Assembly (NCBI GenBank): GCA_038373865.1
Contig: JAXGGA010005174.1
Span: 1 to 64,000 of the forward strand
Length of the DNA: 64,000 bases
DNA from: Uloborus plumipes
Lineage: Eukaryota > Arthropoda > Arachnida > Araneae > Uloboridae
Reading direction: 5' to 3'
The notes beneath the pieces are model-generated. The model was not told the origin of the DNA. It saw only the letters and a list, made by a program, of their open reading frames with translations, and did no database searches. The translations under genes were made by a program, and so were the position numbers. Shown piece after piece: positions 45,301-55,698 of this stretch (within the stretch, counting starts at the first letter, position 1; each line of letters opens with the position of its first letter).

Positions 45301-48185
45301 GCCATCTACTTCATTGCTCCTTACCGCCTCTTCCAATAAACTATTCCAAATTCTCACTACTCTGCTAAAATAGTAATTTTCTCGAATTTCCAGGTTATCC
45401 TGAGACTTAAACAGCTTATAACAATGCCCCTTGTCCTGATTTCCGTGCAAAAATTTAATCCTATAACATTTTTCATTTTGATAAATTTAAACAACTGAAT
45501 CATGTCACCTCTGGTTCTCCTTTGCTCAAGACTATACATGCTAAGCATTCTGTCTGGAATCATAGTCTAAATTAGAAAATCCATTCACTAACCTTGTAGC
45601 CCTCCTTTGTACCCTTTCTAATAAATTAATATCTTTCTTAAGATAAGGCGACCAAAACTGAATAGAATTCTTAGATTTGTTTGAAATAGATCTTTTTATA
45701 AACCAAAGCATCCTATTGGCTTTTGTCAATGTTTGCTTGTAGATCTGTCAAATCTGTTTACAGAACAGTACATTGAAATAAATATTAAATCACAGTAGCA
45801 CTTACTAACGAAGGATCTTCATAAAATTGCGAGTTGACCACAATGAACAGAACTCCACCACAAACAAACGAGAAATAGTCGTCCCCGAACTTTTCTCTGT
45901 AATCGTCGACGGTGGAAGGGGTGGGTCGGTTGCCGATGTCATGGTTGCCACAGACACAGACCAACGGTATTTCAGGATCCAACTCCGTGAAAACACGTTT
46001 GAAATCTTCAATCTGGGCGTTGCGGTACTTATTGCCTGAAAGTGTTTTATTCAAATTCAATATGTGTGATTGAAATAAATTTTAAGAGAAATTAAATTTT
46101 TAGGGTTGAATGAATATTAAAAAGCTGTTTTCCACTGTAGTTGAAGAACAATGTGCTGTGGAAGGTCAAAAATACGAGCCATTTACTTAAAAGCCGTGGC
46201 GAAGTCAAAGGAGGGGTTTTGGGATTGAAACCCCTCCAAGAACTCTAACTCAGCCTTTCCCCGTTATCCCACAAATTAAAGGCTAAAAGCTTTATTTAAA
46301 CTTTTCCAAGGGATGAGTGTTCAGTTTTTCAAGATTTTAGTTTAAATCTTTCTGAGAAGTGAGTACAAAATTACATTCATGATAATTCGATTGTAAAGTT
46401 TCTTGTTTGCAGCGACTCACTTTTCTCTCTCTTTTTCTTGAGTAGTTTAACTACTTCAGAAAAGCTTGTCGTAGAAGTTCAGACCATTCTGCATGGTCTT
46501 GAGGGAACTGCTGAGGTTTATTTTTGCTACTTTCAAAGTGTTAACAGCATGGTAGATTCAATAGCTTCCTGTTACGCTTACAATTCAGCAACTTAAGTTG
46601 CTGAATTGTGAACTTTGTTTATGTGGAAAAACGAAAGAAGATGTTGAACATCTTTCTTTGAACTGTGAGCTTTATAACGGGGCCAGAACTGTCTTTAGGC
46701 AAAGTCTGTCTAGTTTGTAATGTTGTTGGCCTCCTGTTCTCTCAGATCTTGTGAGTAGTAGTGAGAGACAAGCTGTTTTTCGAAATTGTCTTCTGTGTTT
46801 GCTTCAATTGTTTTGTTTATTATGTGTGTGTGTGTGTGTGTGTTTTTTTTCTTCTTTAAATTGTTGTTTGATTTGTTTTGTTTTTGTGTTTATTTACTTA
46901 TTTCTGTAAGTTTCATGTTATACTGTGTGGTGCATGAAGAGTTTTTGTATTTCTTAAATAAAAAAAAAACAACTTTTCCAAAGGGGAAAGGTTTTGAAAA
47001 ACTATCTTACTGAGCGAGATGAAATCCTAAATTCCAATCATATTCTCAAACATGCAAGTAATATTTCATGATATGCACCCCTACTGGTATAAGTAGGCTA
47101 AAGGGTCATGCTTGAATCATTTTCAGAGCAACCATTTGTTATCTCCATACATTGAACTAATTACATGAAATTAGCAAACTAATCTCCCTCAATACTTCTA
47201 AGGAAAAAATAAGGTACTTCACTTGACCAGGTGTAGGAAGGAAGACTGCCACAAGGAAGGATTGAAGCTAACTAATTTGCATTTGCAAAGGAAAATTACA
47301 GCATAAAGAAGGCACAAATAGGCAGGGATACTGCAGACACGTTGAATTTTTTTTCTTGAATTTGTTCTTGAATTTCTGTAATTTTTCTTTGCATCTATAG
47401 CACAAAGGTATTTGTAAACTTTAATTTGCATTTGATAAAGCGCTGCAATTTTGATTTTGAAAAATATGTACTTTACGAGCAATTTTAAAATAACTGTTTA
47501 AATAAAATAAATCTTTCTGCCATATTCATGCCATTCTTCCCTAGGATTTAGAAATCCCATAAAGTGATTTCAAGCGAATAATTAAATGGCCTAACTCCCA
47601 CATGTGTTCTTAAAGATATAGATTTATCTCAAGAGGAGATCTTAAATGATTTCATGGAAGAACCACGAAAAGTGAATATAGGACTTAATAAAAATATATT
47701 GTGCTTTTTCTTTGTAGTGTTCTTGTTGCCCTATTGTTTCGAAGTTGGTTGCATCAATAAAAAATTTTAATCTCTTTTCAGCAAAGTCATAGATGTTTGG
47801 GTAAATATAAAATAAAAATTTCGCATTAGAACTGAATGAAAAAAAAAAGCAACAACTATTTATTTTGAAAACCCCTTCCAGAAAATTTTTCTGGCTGCGT
47901 CACTGCTTACAAGTATGAATTCAAAAGTAGCTTAAGCGAAAAAACATATCAAAATCAATGCATATAAGATCTCACCAGGCATTGCATCAATTAGATCCCC
48001 ACAAACAACGAAAAATCTTGGCTTCGGAGACATCGCATTGATAGCTGTTATTGCTTCTCTTGCGAGTTTCATTTCTCTCTCCCAGACAACTTCTTCGTTG
48101 TGCATGATGTATGACGATATCATAAAAAATTGTGTGTCGGCTCCTTGGATGAAACAGAATGGCCCTTGCCACACATTTTCATCTT
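42169..48185 (-). CDS. CPPED1: CPPED1-like calcineurin-type metallophosphatase (first exon not found)
   Basis: Four minus-strand exons (48185-47976, 46035-45806, 44107-43915, 42371-42169) join in frame with GT/AG borders and give about 278 codons ending in TAA. Human CPPED1 is about 314 residues, so roughly 25-35 N-terminal residues are missing in an unfound upstream exon. Family landmarks in order: [55 protein letters not shown] and [11 protein letters not shown]. The Asp, Asn and His residues in these blocks are the metallophosphatase metal ligands, and all appear present. The family hydrolyses phosphoserine/threonine on proteins and acts in the cytosol (AKT1 is a reported target in mammals). 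A possible AATAAA signal lies at 41444-41449 (minus). Introns carry piggyBac, hAT-like, LINE and MITE insertions, none of which disrupts an exon. The gene looks intact. Confidence 0.93.
42612..43418 (+). mobile_element. piggyBac-derived relic in a CPPED1 intron
   Basis: Ends 'CCGTTTAGTCATCGTGCCCG' and '...CGACGAGTAAGCAG' are inverted, imperfect copies. TTAA lies outside both (42608-42611 and 43419-43422), the piggyBac target. About 800 bp remains, carrying only the transposase 3' end. Confidence 0.75.
42745..43045 (+). pseudogene. piggyBac transposase C-terminal fragment
   Basis: The plus strand reads [16 protein letters not shown], then [17 protein letters not shown] and CKM-stop, continuing in the same frame as [20 protein letters not shown]. 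This is the piggyBac C-terminus: the helix after the catalytic core, the RH-x-PP stretch and the cysteine-rich zinc finger that binds the terminal repeats. An in-frame stop within the finger and loss of the DDD domain show it is dead. It lies antisense to CPPED1. Confidence 0.75.
43915..44107 (-). CDS. CPPED1: CPPED1 exon C
   Basis: Acceptor CTTAG, 193 nt, donor A|GTAAGT in phase 1. It encodes [18 protein letters not shown], then [17 protein letters not shown] and [16 protein letters not shown] is the family's histidine motif. Confidence 0.92.
44167..44339. mobile_element. Short TIR element with TA duplication
   Basis: The left end 'CAATCAACCCACTTAATGGA' and the right end 'TAATAAGCGGGCTCGACTG' are imperfect inverted copies flanked by TA. 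'AAGCGGGATATTC' occurs twice inside. It sits in the CPPED1 intron between exons B and C. Confidence 0.55.
44877..45073. repeat. Minisatellite, 64-bp unit, three near-identical copies
   Basis: Units beginning 'TATGAAAAGTTAAGGTAGGT' at 44881, 44945 and 45009 are almost identical, including 'GAATGACAGTAAAATGATTC'. The low divergence suggests a young expansion. It lies in a CPPED1 intron. Confidence 0.85.
45199..45733 (-). mobile_element. 5'-truncated CR1/L2-like LINE, copy 3
   Basis: The minus strand covers more of the RT C-terminus than the other copies: [63 protein letters not shown] and [19 protein letters not shown]. Frameshifts separate these blocks. It ends with the same GC-rich 3' UTR and ATTTGT tail. 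It lies in the same strand sense as CPPED1, in the intron between exons B and C. Confidence 0.8.
45806..46035 (-). CDS. CPPED1: CPPED1 exon B
   Basis: Acceptor TTTCAG, 230 nt, donor TTA|GTAAGT in phase 0. It encodes [16 protein letters not shown] through FYEDPSL and includes GNHDIG and GDDYFSF. An ATG-like start seen just upstream of the acceptor is intronic. Confidence 0.92.
46585..46966 (+). mobile_element. 3' fragment of a Jockey/R1/I-type LINE
   Basis: The plus strand reads [20 protein letters not shown] followed by [15 protein letters not shown] and a stop. This is the C-terminal CCHC-like knuckle (CxCGxxxEDxxHxxxxC) at the end of ORF2 in Jockey/R1/I-group LINEs. A T/GT-rich tail and an AATAAA followed by an A-run at about 46955 close it. 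It differs from the CR1-like copies here. Confidence 0.65.
46815..46850. repeat. (GT)n microsatellite
   Basis: A run of about eleven GT units beginning TATGTGTGTGTG, followed by a T-run. Confidence 0.85.
47286..47421. mobile_element. Penelope/retrozyme-like insert, copy C (136 bp)
   Basis: The 13-bp direct repeat TAATTTGCATTTG flanks it exactly (47273-47285 and 47422-47434). The interior shares 'GAAGGCACAAATA', 'GCAGGGATACTGCAGACACG' and 'TAGCACAAAGGTATTTGTAA' with copies A and B. Its centre is deleted, removing the CGAAAC part. Confidence 0.65.
47976..48185 (-). CDS. CPPED1: CPPED1 exon A (second coding exon)
   Basis: Acceptor TTTTTAG, then 210 nt; donor G|GTGAGA inside the Gly codon of AMPG. 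It encodes [17 protein letters not shown] through GDLIDAMPG, holding the first metal-binding motifs. It starts two bases into a codon, so an upstream exon ending in phase 1 must exist. Confidence 0.9.
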
Positions 48186-48831
48186 CTAAAAAATTCGAAA
48201 ATAAAGAAATAAGTAAATGAATCACGTACTGTCAGCCCTGCTCCAACAAATACTGTTGGTCCCTGTGGCAGAATTTTTTTCAGCTTTCTGCGACAAATTT
48301 TCTAGAATCAATTTCTTCCTGCAACACTAGAATATTTTTCAATAATAAATATATATGCAACCCTCTTACAGTAACACAAGGTGTTTATATTTATAAAAAT
48401 GTTAACATTAATACTATAGGTTCATTTGGGTTTTTTTCTCTGGTGACTTTTATATTATTTTTTTTTTCTTAGCCTTTTTCTCCCCTCCCAATCACAAAAA
48501 TCTTTCTGCACACTGTCTCCCTGATTATGCGACAATGTTGCCGTGTCGGCAGCTTTCTGCCACAGGGCTGTTGGTTACAAGAAATATTATTTGATTAAGA
48601 GGGGTATTTGTTTAAGTGGGGATTTTCATCATTGCGTCTATGGAATGGAGAAATATTCGTTTCTAGGAAATTTTATTCATATAAGTTGGATATTTGCTTA
48701 TCCGTTACACTGCGGCGTACGTAAGATGCTATGTTGTGATTCGTGTGTTTGTAAGATCGTCGAATAAATATGTTTAACGCCATGTATTGTAATACTTCCT
48801 CGCCTCCTGAACATCAACACGAATTATACAG
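48186..48831. other. CPPED1 upstream intron, no exon recognised
   Basis: AT-rich sequence before the SINE tandem. The missing CPPED1 first exon should lie at or above this position on the minus strand, but no convincing ATG-to-donor segment ending in phase 1 was seen. Confidence 0.4.
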
Positions 48832-49358
48832 CGTGTCTCCCCGGGAATAGAACCGGGGACCGCTGTGGTAGAAACCCAGTGCTTTGGCCGCGGGACTAAA
48901 AGGCCTCTTAACCCGGCGCGCAAAGTTGGGTTATATGCTCTCTGAGCGTACGCCACAATACTCCCTTCCTAGTGATGGAGCGGGGAGCGCGAGAGAGCGA
49001 TATGTTCGAATTAGATGGTGCGCCAAGAAGCCAGGCGTTCTGGCTGAAGTTGTGCCTGTTGCTGCAGCTGGGAGAGATGCTGCTGCAGGACAAGGAGCGT
49101 ATCCGCAGTCGGGCGGTTGGGCGGACGAGGCAAAGCGAGTGAGCGATGGAGGAGAAGCGGATCCTGTGTTGCGTACGTTCATGGCGCCATCTGTTGTCCA
49201 GGTCATCAACTGCGGCGTACGTGATGGACGGCGTGTCTCCCCGGGAATAGAACCGGGGACCGCTGTGGTAGGAACCCAGTGCTTTGGCCGCTGTACTAAA
49301 AGGCCTCTTAACCCAGCGGGCAAAGTTGGGTTATATGCTCTCTGAGAGTACGCCACAA
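48832..49358 (-). mobile_element. Tandem tRNA-derived SINE heads around a GC-rich body
   Basis: A block of about 130 bp occurs twice in direct orientation (48832-48957 and 49230-49358), differing at only a few bases. Read on the minus strand it contains 'CCCCGGTTCTATTCCCGGGG', a B-box-like core inside a perfect stem, and 'GGGTTAAGAGGCCTTTTAGT' upstream. The 270 bp between them is GC-rich. The unit is thus head-body-head, as in a dimeric or partly duplicated SINE. Open frames crossing it on both strands are by-products of GC content. Confidence 0.6.
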
Positions 49359-49454
49359 CCCGATGAAGCACAGAGTTTGCCAAAGTAGGCCCAAGTGGTG
49401 AGGACATCGGATGCGTGATTGGAGGAAAGCTTATTTGATGCCAGTGACCTTACC

Positions 49455-49625
49455 CAGGGACGTCATTTCGAATTTTTCCAGGGGGGGGGGCAAAGGGTGC
49501 ATACACAATGTAAAATAAACCAAAAAGTGGCAAAAACCACGCCCACTTATATGCCAATACATTGATTTCGCAAAGTCGGGGGGGGGGCTATTGACCCCCC
49601 CCTGCCCCCCTAAATGACGGCCCTG
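49455..49625. mobile_element. Short hAT-like MITE, CAGGGNCGTCATTT family, copy 2
   Basis: Ends 'CAGGGACGTCATTT' and 'AAATGACGGCCCTG' and the internal 'CGCCCACTTATATG' match the copy at 5584-5753. The flanks ACCTTACC and CCTTAACC are similar but not identical, so the duplication is uncertain. Confidence 0.65.
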
Positions 49626-52068
49626 CCTTAACCCTTTAAGCCCTGAATTAATTTGCAATAAAAATTTTTCATTCTTTTGTTTCTTTTGGATGAAAATACA
49701 TCAAATAACATATGTGCAGTTCGGACACTAAATGTGTTAATGTAATCACAAAAAATACTTAGGTTGATGCTCAACGCGCTGTGATAATCCAATTTTAAAA
49801 AAGGTTGATTTTAGAAAAACTCAAAGCCGATCTAAACTTTACGAATTTTTACAGGTCCCCAGAAATATTTTCGGAGAAAAAAAATAATAAGCGTTTTCTG
49901 AAACCTTTAGAAGAATCCACCATAAAAATTTTAGCAAAATTAAAAATGATGTAGTATATCCGGACACCCGATTTCTGCCTGGTTCTTATAAAAACAGACT
50001 CTTAACCAAACTAGAGGCAGATGTTATCTCATTAAAGCTGAAATTACCTTCAAACTGTATGAAAAAATTAATTTAGTACACCAGCGAGAGTTTGTAACTA
50101 TTGTGTGATTCCACCTAAAAGTGAAGGCTTCAATTTCGAGTCTGTAACCATACAATGAACTGTTGGTTTATTGCATGTTGTTCTGCCTTAGCCCAAGTTT
50201 AATGGCAGTAACTTATTATTGATTATTTTATTTCATGTTCAACAACAACAAGGGAAACAAAGTTACAAAATAAATTATTCGAAAAAAATGTTAAAGATTG
50301 TTTACTTTACAAGCAAACTACCAATAAAAATAAGTGTCAGAAAAGATAAATTGTGTATACCTTTATCAAATCCAAGGTATTTCCTATTTTCAGCTTTGCG
50401 TAATAGCTCTACTTTTTCCATCTTTTGTTTTGAGTAAAAATGTCTCACATACTATGAAGAAAATATTTAGGATCAAAATCATATACACCAAAAAAAAAAA
50501 AACTTCTAAACTTTACTTTACAACAGTCAGATTGTCAACGATGAAACTTAACTGATTTAAATCAGTCGTTTTAACAACTTAAAATTTTAAAGCTAACTGA
50601 AAAAGATGGAAAATTAGTCAATGATACTAACTAACATACACTAATCACTCCAAAAGACAATTTCAATATTGTTGCAAATGTAGATTTAAGTAATCAGAAA
50701 TAAGTTTTTAAAAAGGAGATGGAAACTTCTTACTAAAAAGATAAGCATGCAGTAATGAAAACAATTCTTGGTTTGCAGTTTTCTTTGCTTTTCTGCAGTT
50801 TCCCAAGTTACATGAAAATATTTCTATAGTAATTTAACTATATGTATTCTGGTTCGTGAGAATCATGTTAACACAAGGGAAAAATTCAATGTTTCCCCCC
50901 CTCCCCCCAGGGCAAAAACTCAAATCTTTTGGAGCATCCCCTCCTGTGGCTTGTACAGAGGGCAAGGGGGCGACTGCCCCCGACTTCTAAAAGTAAAGAG
51001 GCCTTGTCGTCTCAATTTTCAGAATTAAATATTAATGATTGATTGAAAACTGCTTATTTATCCTGCGGATTGATTTATTTCAAGAAAATAAAAGCTGCAA
51101 ATTCGAAAAAATCCTTTTGGGTTATATTTCAGAGGAATGGAACTTCATATCGAAAGGGGGATGCCACGGAGGCTATTTCTCTTGATTTGATACCATATAG
51201 CGCATCTTTTAATATAATCTAAATTTTATCGGGGGTGGGGGACAGCTTCAGCCTTGCTTTTCAACCTTTTACACATTTTTAGACCCCCCCCCCCCATTTT
51301 TTCAGTGCACCAGCTCCCTGTGCCCTTCCTTCCCAGCGAGATTGAAAAGGAGATCAAAACCAGCTTCAAATTTCCTTCATCCCTATATGGGTTATGTAGC
51401 CAGGACTCACGCTACGGAGAGTGGGGGGAGGAGCAAGCTGAGGCACTCTAATGGGAGGTTACGGGATGACCTCCCAAAAAGTCCAAACTCTAACCAAACA
51501 AAAGAAAAGTGACCCTCTTGTAATTTGAATGTGTGCAAAGCTAATCATTTTCTTAACACATAGCTTTTTTTATACAAATGTTTCTTATTCATATTAAGTA
51601 CATCTATTTTTAGTGCAACGTAAATGCGATAATGAAAAACACGCCCCTCATTTCAAAGTTTTTGGGTCAAAGTGCATGTTATTATTTGTTATTCAATACA
51701 TATTTGATTGGAAAAACAACAAAAACACATATATGAAAATTCAGATTTCTCAAAGTCACAGTTCAGCGTACCCCCTCCTGACATGACAGGCCTGTTTGAA
51801 AAGTTTTAAAGTTATTTGAAGAATAAAAACAACTAGAAAGTTATTGGAGAAAAAGAAAAAAACTTTTTACATTTGTTTCCTTAGCCAAGTGCGATGCAAA
51901 ATGCCAAAATTTACAAACTTAAGCCGTTCTTGGCTACAGTTCTCAGTGCTACTTACTCTGTGGTAACATAAAATTTGAATGAGGATAAGTTTCCTCATTT
52001 AGTGACTAATTGTGTTTCTTAATATTTTTCTGCAATATTTCACATTACATTTTATTCCTCATATACTG
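49626..52068. other. Intergenic, no gene recognised
   Basis: AT-rich, with short G/C-tract repeats near 50900-50990 and 51240-51480. 'GGGAGGTTACGGGATGACCT' near 51452 belongs to a dispersed repeat also seen near 9490 and 22080. No exon was recognised. Confidence 0.4.
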
Positions 52069-52258
52069 ACAAGGAGACGGCACGGCCGTGGGGTCGGAGA
52101 TTCGGGTCAATTTTTTTTGTGGGGAAAGAGGACCATTAGTACCTCACGTGGTTGAAGTAATACGACGCACTACTCAGAAAATTTTGAGAAAAATCGAATT
52201 TAAGTTTCCGATTTTTAAGTTGAAGCCTTATCAGTTTAAAATCTCTTTCTTGAGATAA

Positions 52259-52329
52259 GCCAACGTGGTCCAGTTGGAAGAGTGCCAGGCTTGCGATCCG
52301 GTGGGCAAGGGTTCGAATCCCACTGCGGG
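52259..52329 (+). other. tRNA-like sequence, left foldback arm
   Basis: 'TGGTCCAGTTGG' fits an A box and 'GGTTCGAATCC' is a perfect B box, at tRNA-like spacing. A loop CTTGCGA would place TGC at the anticodon. The acceptor ends do not pair, so it is a tRNA-derived SINE head rather than a working tRNA gene. Transcription by pol III is plausible; a T-run follows directly. Confidence 0.55.
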
Positions 52330-53021
52330 TTTTTTTTTTTTCTTTCTTTCTTTCTATCTATTTTTTTTTCTCTTTTCCCTCCAAGTTGTTGGTTATGTTT
52401 CTCCTCCGAACCTAATTAAAAAAAGAATATTTGAGCCAAAGAACGCAAAGTTTTTCATTCACTGAAAAACATTCGCGCTCGTTATTCTATCTGCTCATAG
52501 AACGTTCCGATCTTTATTTTTATTATTATTATTAATTTTTACCTAGCAATTATTGAAACTGTTCACATCCCTATGTTATTTTTTAATACTGTTTTGATTT
52601 TTTTTTTCAATTATTTTCTTTTTCTTACAACAACACAATTCATAACGGTGGGTTTCTTTTATTTTTCATTGTAAATCATATAAGGAGGAACATTGGAACA
52701 ATAATGAGAATAAATTCAATATTTTAAAAAAAATAATTATATACAAAACCCGCAGTGGTAATTACCGTTGAAAAAAACAAACTAATACTTTTTACATTGG
52801 GCAAATATTTTTTTACAGTTATTATAACATTTTTATATTAATGAGTATAAATTCAATTTTTTTCATACAATAATAAAAAACAAAAACTGTAGCGGTAATT
52901 AACGAAGAAACAAACAAAGCAATAATTTTCAAATGGTGTAAATAATTTTTACAATAATTATAACACTTGGATATTAATGAGAGTAAATTAAAAAAAAAGA
53001 AAGAAAGAAAGAAAAAAATCC

Positions 53022-53092
53022 CCCGCAGTGGGATTCGAACCCTTGCCCACCGGATCGCAAGCCTGGCACCCTTCCAACTGGGCCACGGTGGC
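53022..53092 (-). other. tRNA-like sequence, right foldback arm
   Basis: Inverted copy of 52259-52329 with a few changes (for example GGCCCAGTTGG in the A box), the same B box and the same CTTGCGA loop. Together the two copies would converge on the element centre if transcribed. Confidence 0.55.
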
Positions 53093-53282
53093 TTAGCACA
53101 AGAAAGAGATTTTAAACTGATAAGGCTTCAACTTTAAAATCGGAAACTTAAATTCGATTTTTCTCAAAATTTTCTGAGTAGTGCGTCGTATTACTTCAAC
53201 TACGTAAGATACTAATGGTCCTCTTTCCCCACAAAAAAAATTGACCCGAATCTCCGACCCCACGGCCGTGCCGTCTCCTTGT

Positions 53283-55698
53283 GAGATTAAAAAATGGGAG
53301 ATTGAGAAATTAGCCTTTAAAGGATGAATGAAAAAGACCGTTTCAGTCTGAAATACAAATTGGGGTATGGATAAGGACGAATGCAAGATAACAAATTTCT
53401 AATCAGGGACGTGAAGAAGTACAATTTGACTTTTTCTTTTGCTGAGATTTCCATCATTTAGTCCGACAACCTGCGTATAACTTTTCAAATTCAACCAGAA
53501 ATTAAAAGCTAAATGAATGTGTTCCAGTTATTACTTTGACTTGAAAGTATTTTGTTCAATTTTTGAGCATTTAGAATTGTAAACAAAGAGAGAGAGAGAA
53601 AGTAAAACCATGTACAAAAAATGGAGTTGTGTTATTAATGAACTTTAAAGAAAAATTACAATTGAAACTAGACTAGTAGAGGATATTTTAAAACCTGAGA
53701 ATTTTAAAACAGGATCTGCTATTGAAGAATCCACAAAAATTGTAAAATGTGAAAATCTTTTTTCCAATTAAAATTCTTAAAAATTATTTTTAACTAATAG
53801 ATTGTGAAAAATATGTTAAAACTTAATTTTTAAGTTAAGTGCAAAAGATTAAACTTAGCTACTCCAGCTATTCACAGTAAACTCTATTTTGAAATAATTT
53901 TAGCTAAAACTCGGTTCATTTCAAGCCTATAAATATAATGAAAATAAAAATATGTACTGATCTAAAAGTACTACACTCATTAAATTGAATTTATCTTATC
54001 ATAAAACATCAAACAATAAAAGATAAATGAACATTTAAAACCTTACAAAAAGTAATTAAAAAAAAAACACATGCGGTCAAGTTCTCATTTTTCTTAATTT
54101 TTAACTGTAAGTAATTTAAAATAATTTACATGAAAATCAAATTCAATGTGTATAAGTCTTATTAAAGTTATTCAAGGGAAAGCAGTAAAATTATTCCTAT
54201 ACAGGTTCTAGCTTTCCCCCGTACATTACAAATTGGTAAAGTTCTTATCATTACATCCAAGGTTCTTTGATTACGGTGCTGTTATCTTGAGATCATATCT
54301 AAGGACTTTCGGACTAACCTTGAAAAATCTGAGAGCAGGAAAGAAATAAGGAATACTTTTTAAATACATCGAATTCTTCTAACCTTTCTAAGAATTGGGT
54401 GTCACATAGGTATTTTTAAGAACACAACAATAGAAGATATACCGGAAGAGGATATACTTTGAAAATAAAGTAATCAGTCAGAAAACAGCAACAAAGGTAA
54501 ATGCAGTCTCGGTTATAAATTTATAAATATATTCTTATGGTATGAACTTCGATGCGAAGATCATTCCTTTCCTACAAAGTAAATATTCAGCTTTGCACAG
54601 TGCCATTAAACCCAACCAAACAACTAAAAAGCATTCGTTATCAAAAGAAAAATCAATTTATACCAAAATCCCACATGACAGTTCGTGAATGAAAAGTGTA
54701 AACAAATAAATCAACCTCGCGGTTACAAAGAACTCTTGCTTCATATCATTATATTGGTTCAAAAATAAATATATGCATTTTATTAGAAAAAGAACAGTAA
54801 CTCAAGCAGTATATAAATAAATTTATAACTTATTGAATGGGCCCTGAGTTGACGAGCGGTACAAATTTCTGGTATTTAATACTTTTGATTTTAAGGAATC
54901 GTAATCTTTTAAGCAGACGAAATATTCTAGAGAGGAGGCATGTGGTGGTAAAAGATTATTATATCAACTTGAATTATCTCCAAATCTTTCAATTAGAGTC
55001 CTATTTTAACAAAAAGCAGTTGTTGACAAAATCTTCAAATTCCAATTTGTAAAACATTGGTTAGTATTTTTTTGAGGAGTAGATGTTTAGAGAAAATTCC
55101 TCAACTGCATACGCGTACCGCTGTTTAAAAATGTACTTTTAAATTTTATATAAACATACTATAGTGAATTTTTAATTTAGGTAAACGTCATAGCTTCTTT
55201 AATTCTGTATTCTTCATTGAAATTTCTTTGATTGACGTAATTTGCTGAGCTCATTCTCAATCAAATATTTTTCTGTGATGGGGGATTACTGTGTGTAGTT
55301 ATAGTAGCCTTAACTGTGTGTGGCGCCATGGTTTGTATTTATGTTCAGAAAATGAAAAAAGGTAGAGAAAACTTAGAAGCTGTTTGGAAATACTTTTAAT
55401 TCCAATTAGGAATTTTAGATCCTGAGACCATTTCTAGGACTCGATTTTGACATATATTTTAAGACTCAGCTCCATACTGAAGACGAGATTCCTTGCGATT
55501 GCGACTAACGTAAATTTGAAATTAATGTATCTGCAAAACAGTAGACGATTTTTTTTTTCTTTACTGGTAAAATTTGCATTGCCCCCTTCTCTCTCAAAAA
55601 AATTCAAAATAACTGATCTGAGTTTGCCCTGAATTGAAATATGCTGTTTAGTTTTTATCTTGTTGTCTCAAAAAATATATTTCTCTATTGGAAAGAGG
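53283..55698. other. Intergenic, no gene recognised
   Basis: AT-rich with a GA microsatellite at 53585-53600. Only short unsupported frames. The CPPED1 first exon and the upstream control region of DHDH may lie here. Confidence 0.4.

Larger units (their letters stand above)
46194..47905. mobile_element. hAT-like element in a CPPED1 intron
   Basis: The left end 'CCGTGGCGAAGTCAAAGG' and the right end 'CTGGCTGCGTCACTG' are imperfect inverted copies. CTTAAAAG (46186-46193) and CTTACAAG (47906-47913) flank it: an 8-bp duplication with one mismatch. The interior holds a LINE 3' fragment and a short Penelope-like insert. No hAT transposase is left. Confidence 0.55.
52069..53282. mobile_element. Foldback element with tRNA-like arm ends
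   Basis: Arms of about 262 bp (52069-52331 and 53020-53282) are near-perfect inverted copies starting 'ACAAGGAGACGGCACGGC'. Each arm ends inside with a tRNA-like sequence and then a TTTC/GAAA run. The 690-bp centre contains about three diverged tandem units of roughly 140 bp, each beginning 'ATTAATGAG.ATAAATTCAA'-like. TGA outside the left end and inside the right flank is a weak 3-bp duplication candidate. No transposase frame was seen. Confidence 0.75.

Noticed and set aside
48884..49407. Open frames of about 150 codons on both strands
   Set aside because: They lie wholly in the GC-rich SINE tandem, overlap each other on opposite strands, and include the B-box sequence. They are by-products of composition.
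52259..53092. Two apparent tRNA genes
   Set aside because: A and B boxes are good, but the acceptor stems do not pair and both lie in the arms of a foldback repeat. They are tRNA-derived repeat heads, not working tRNA genes.
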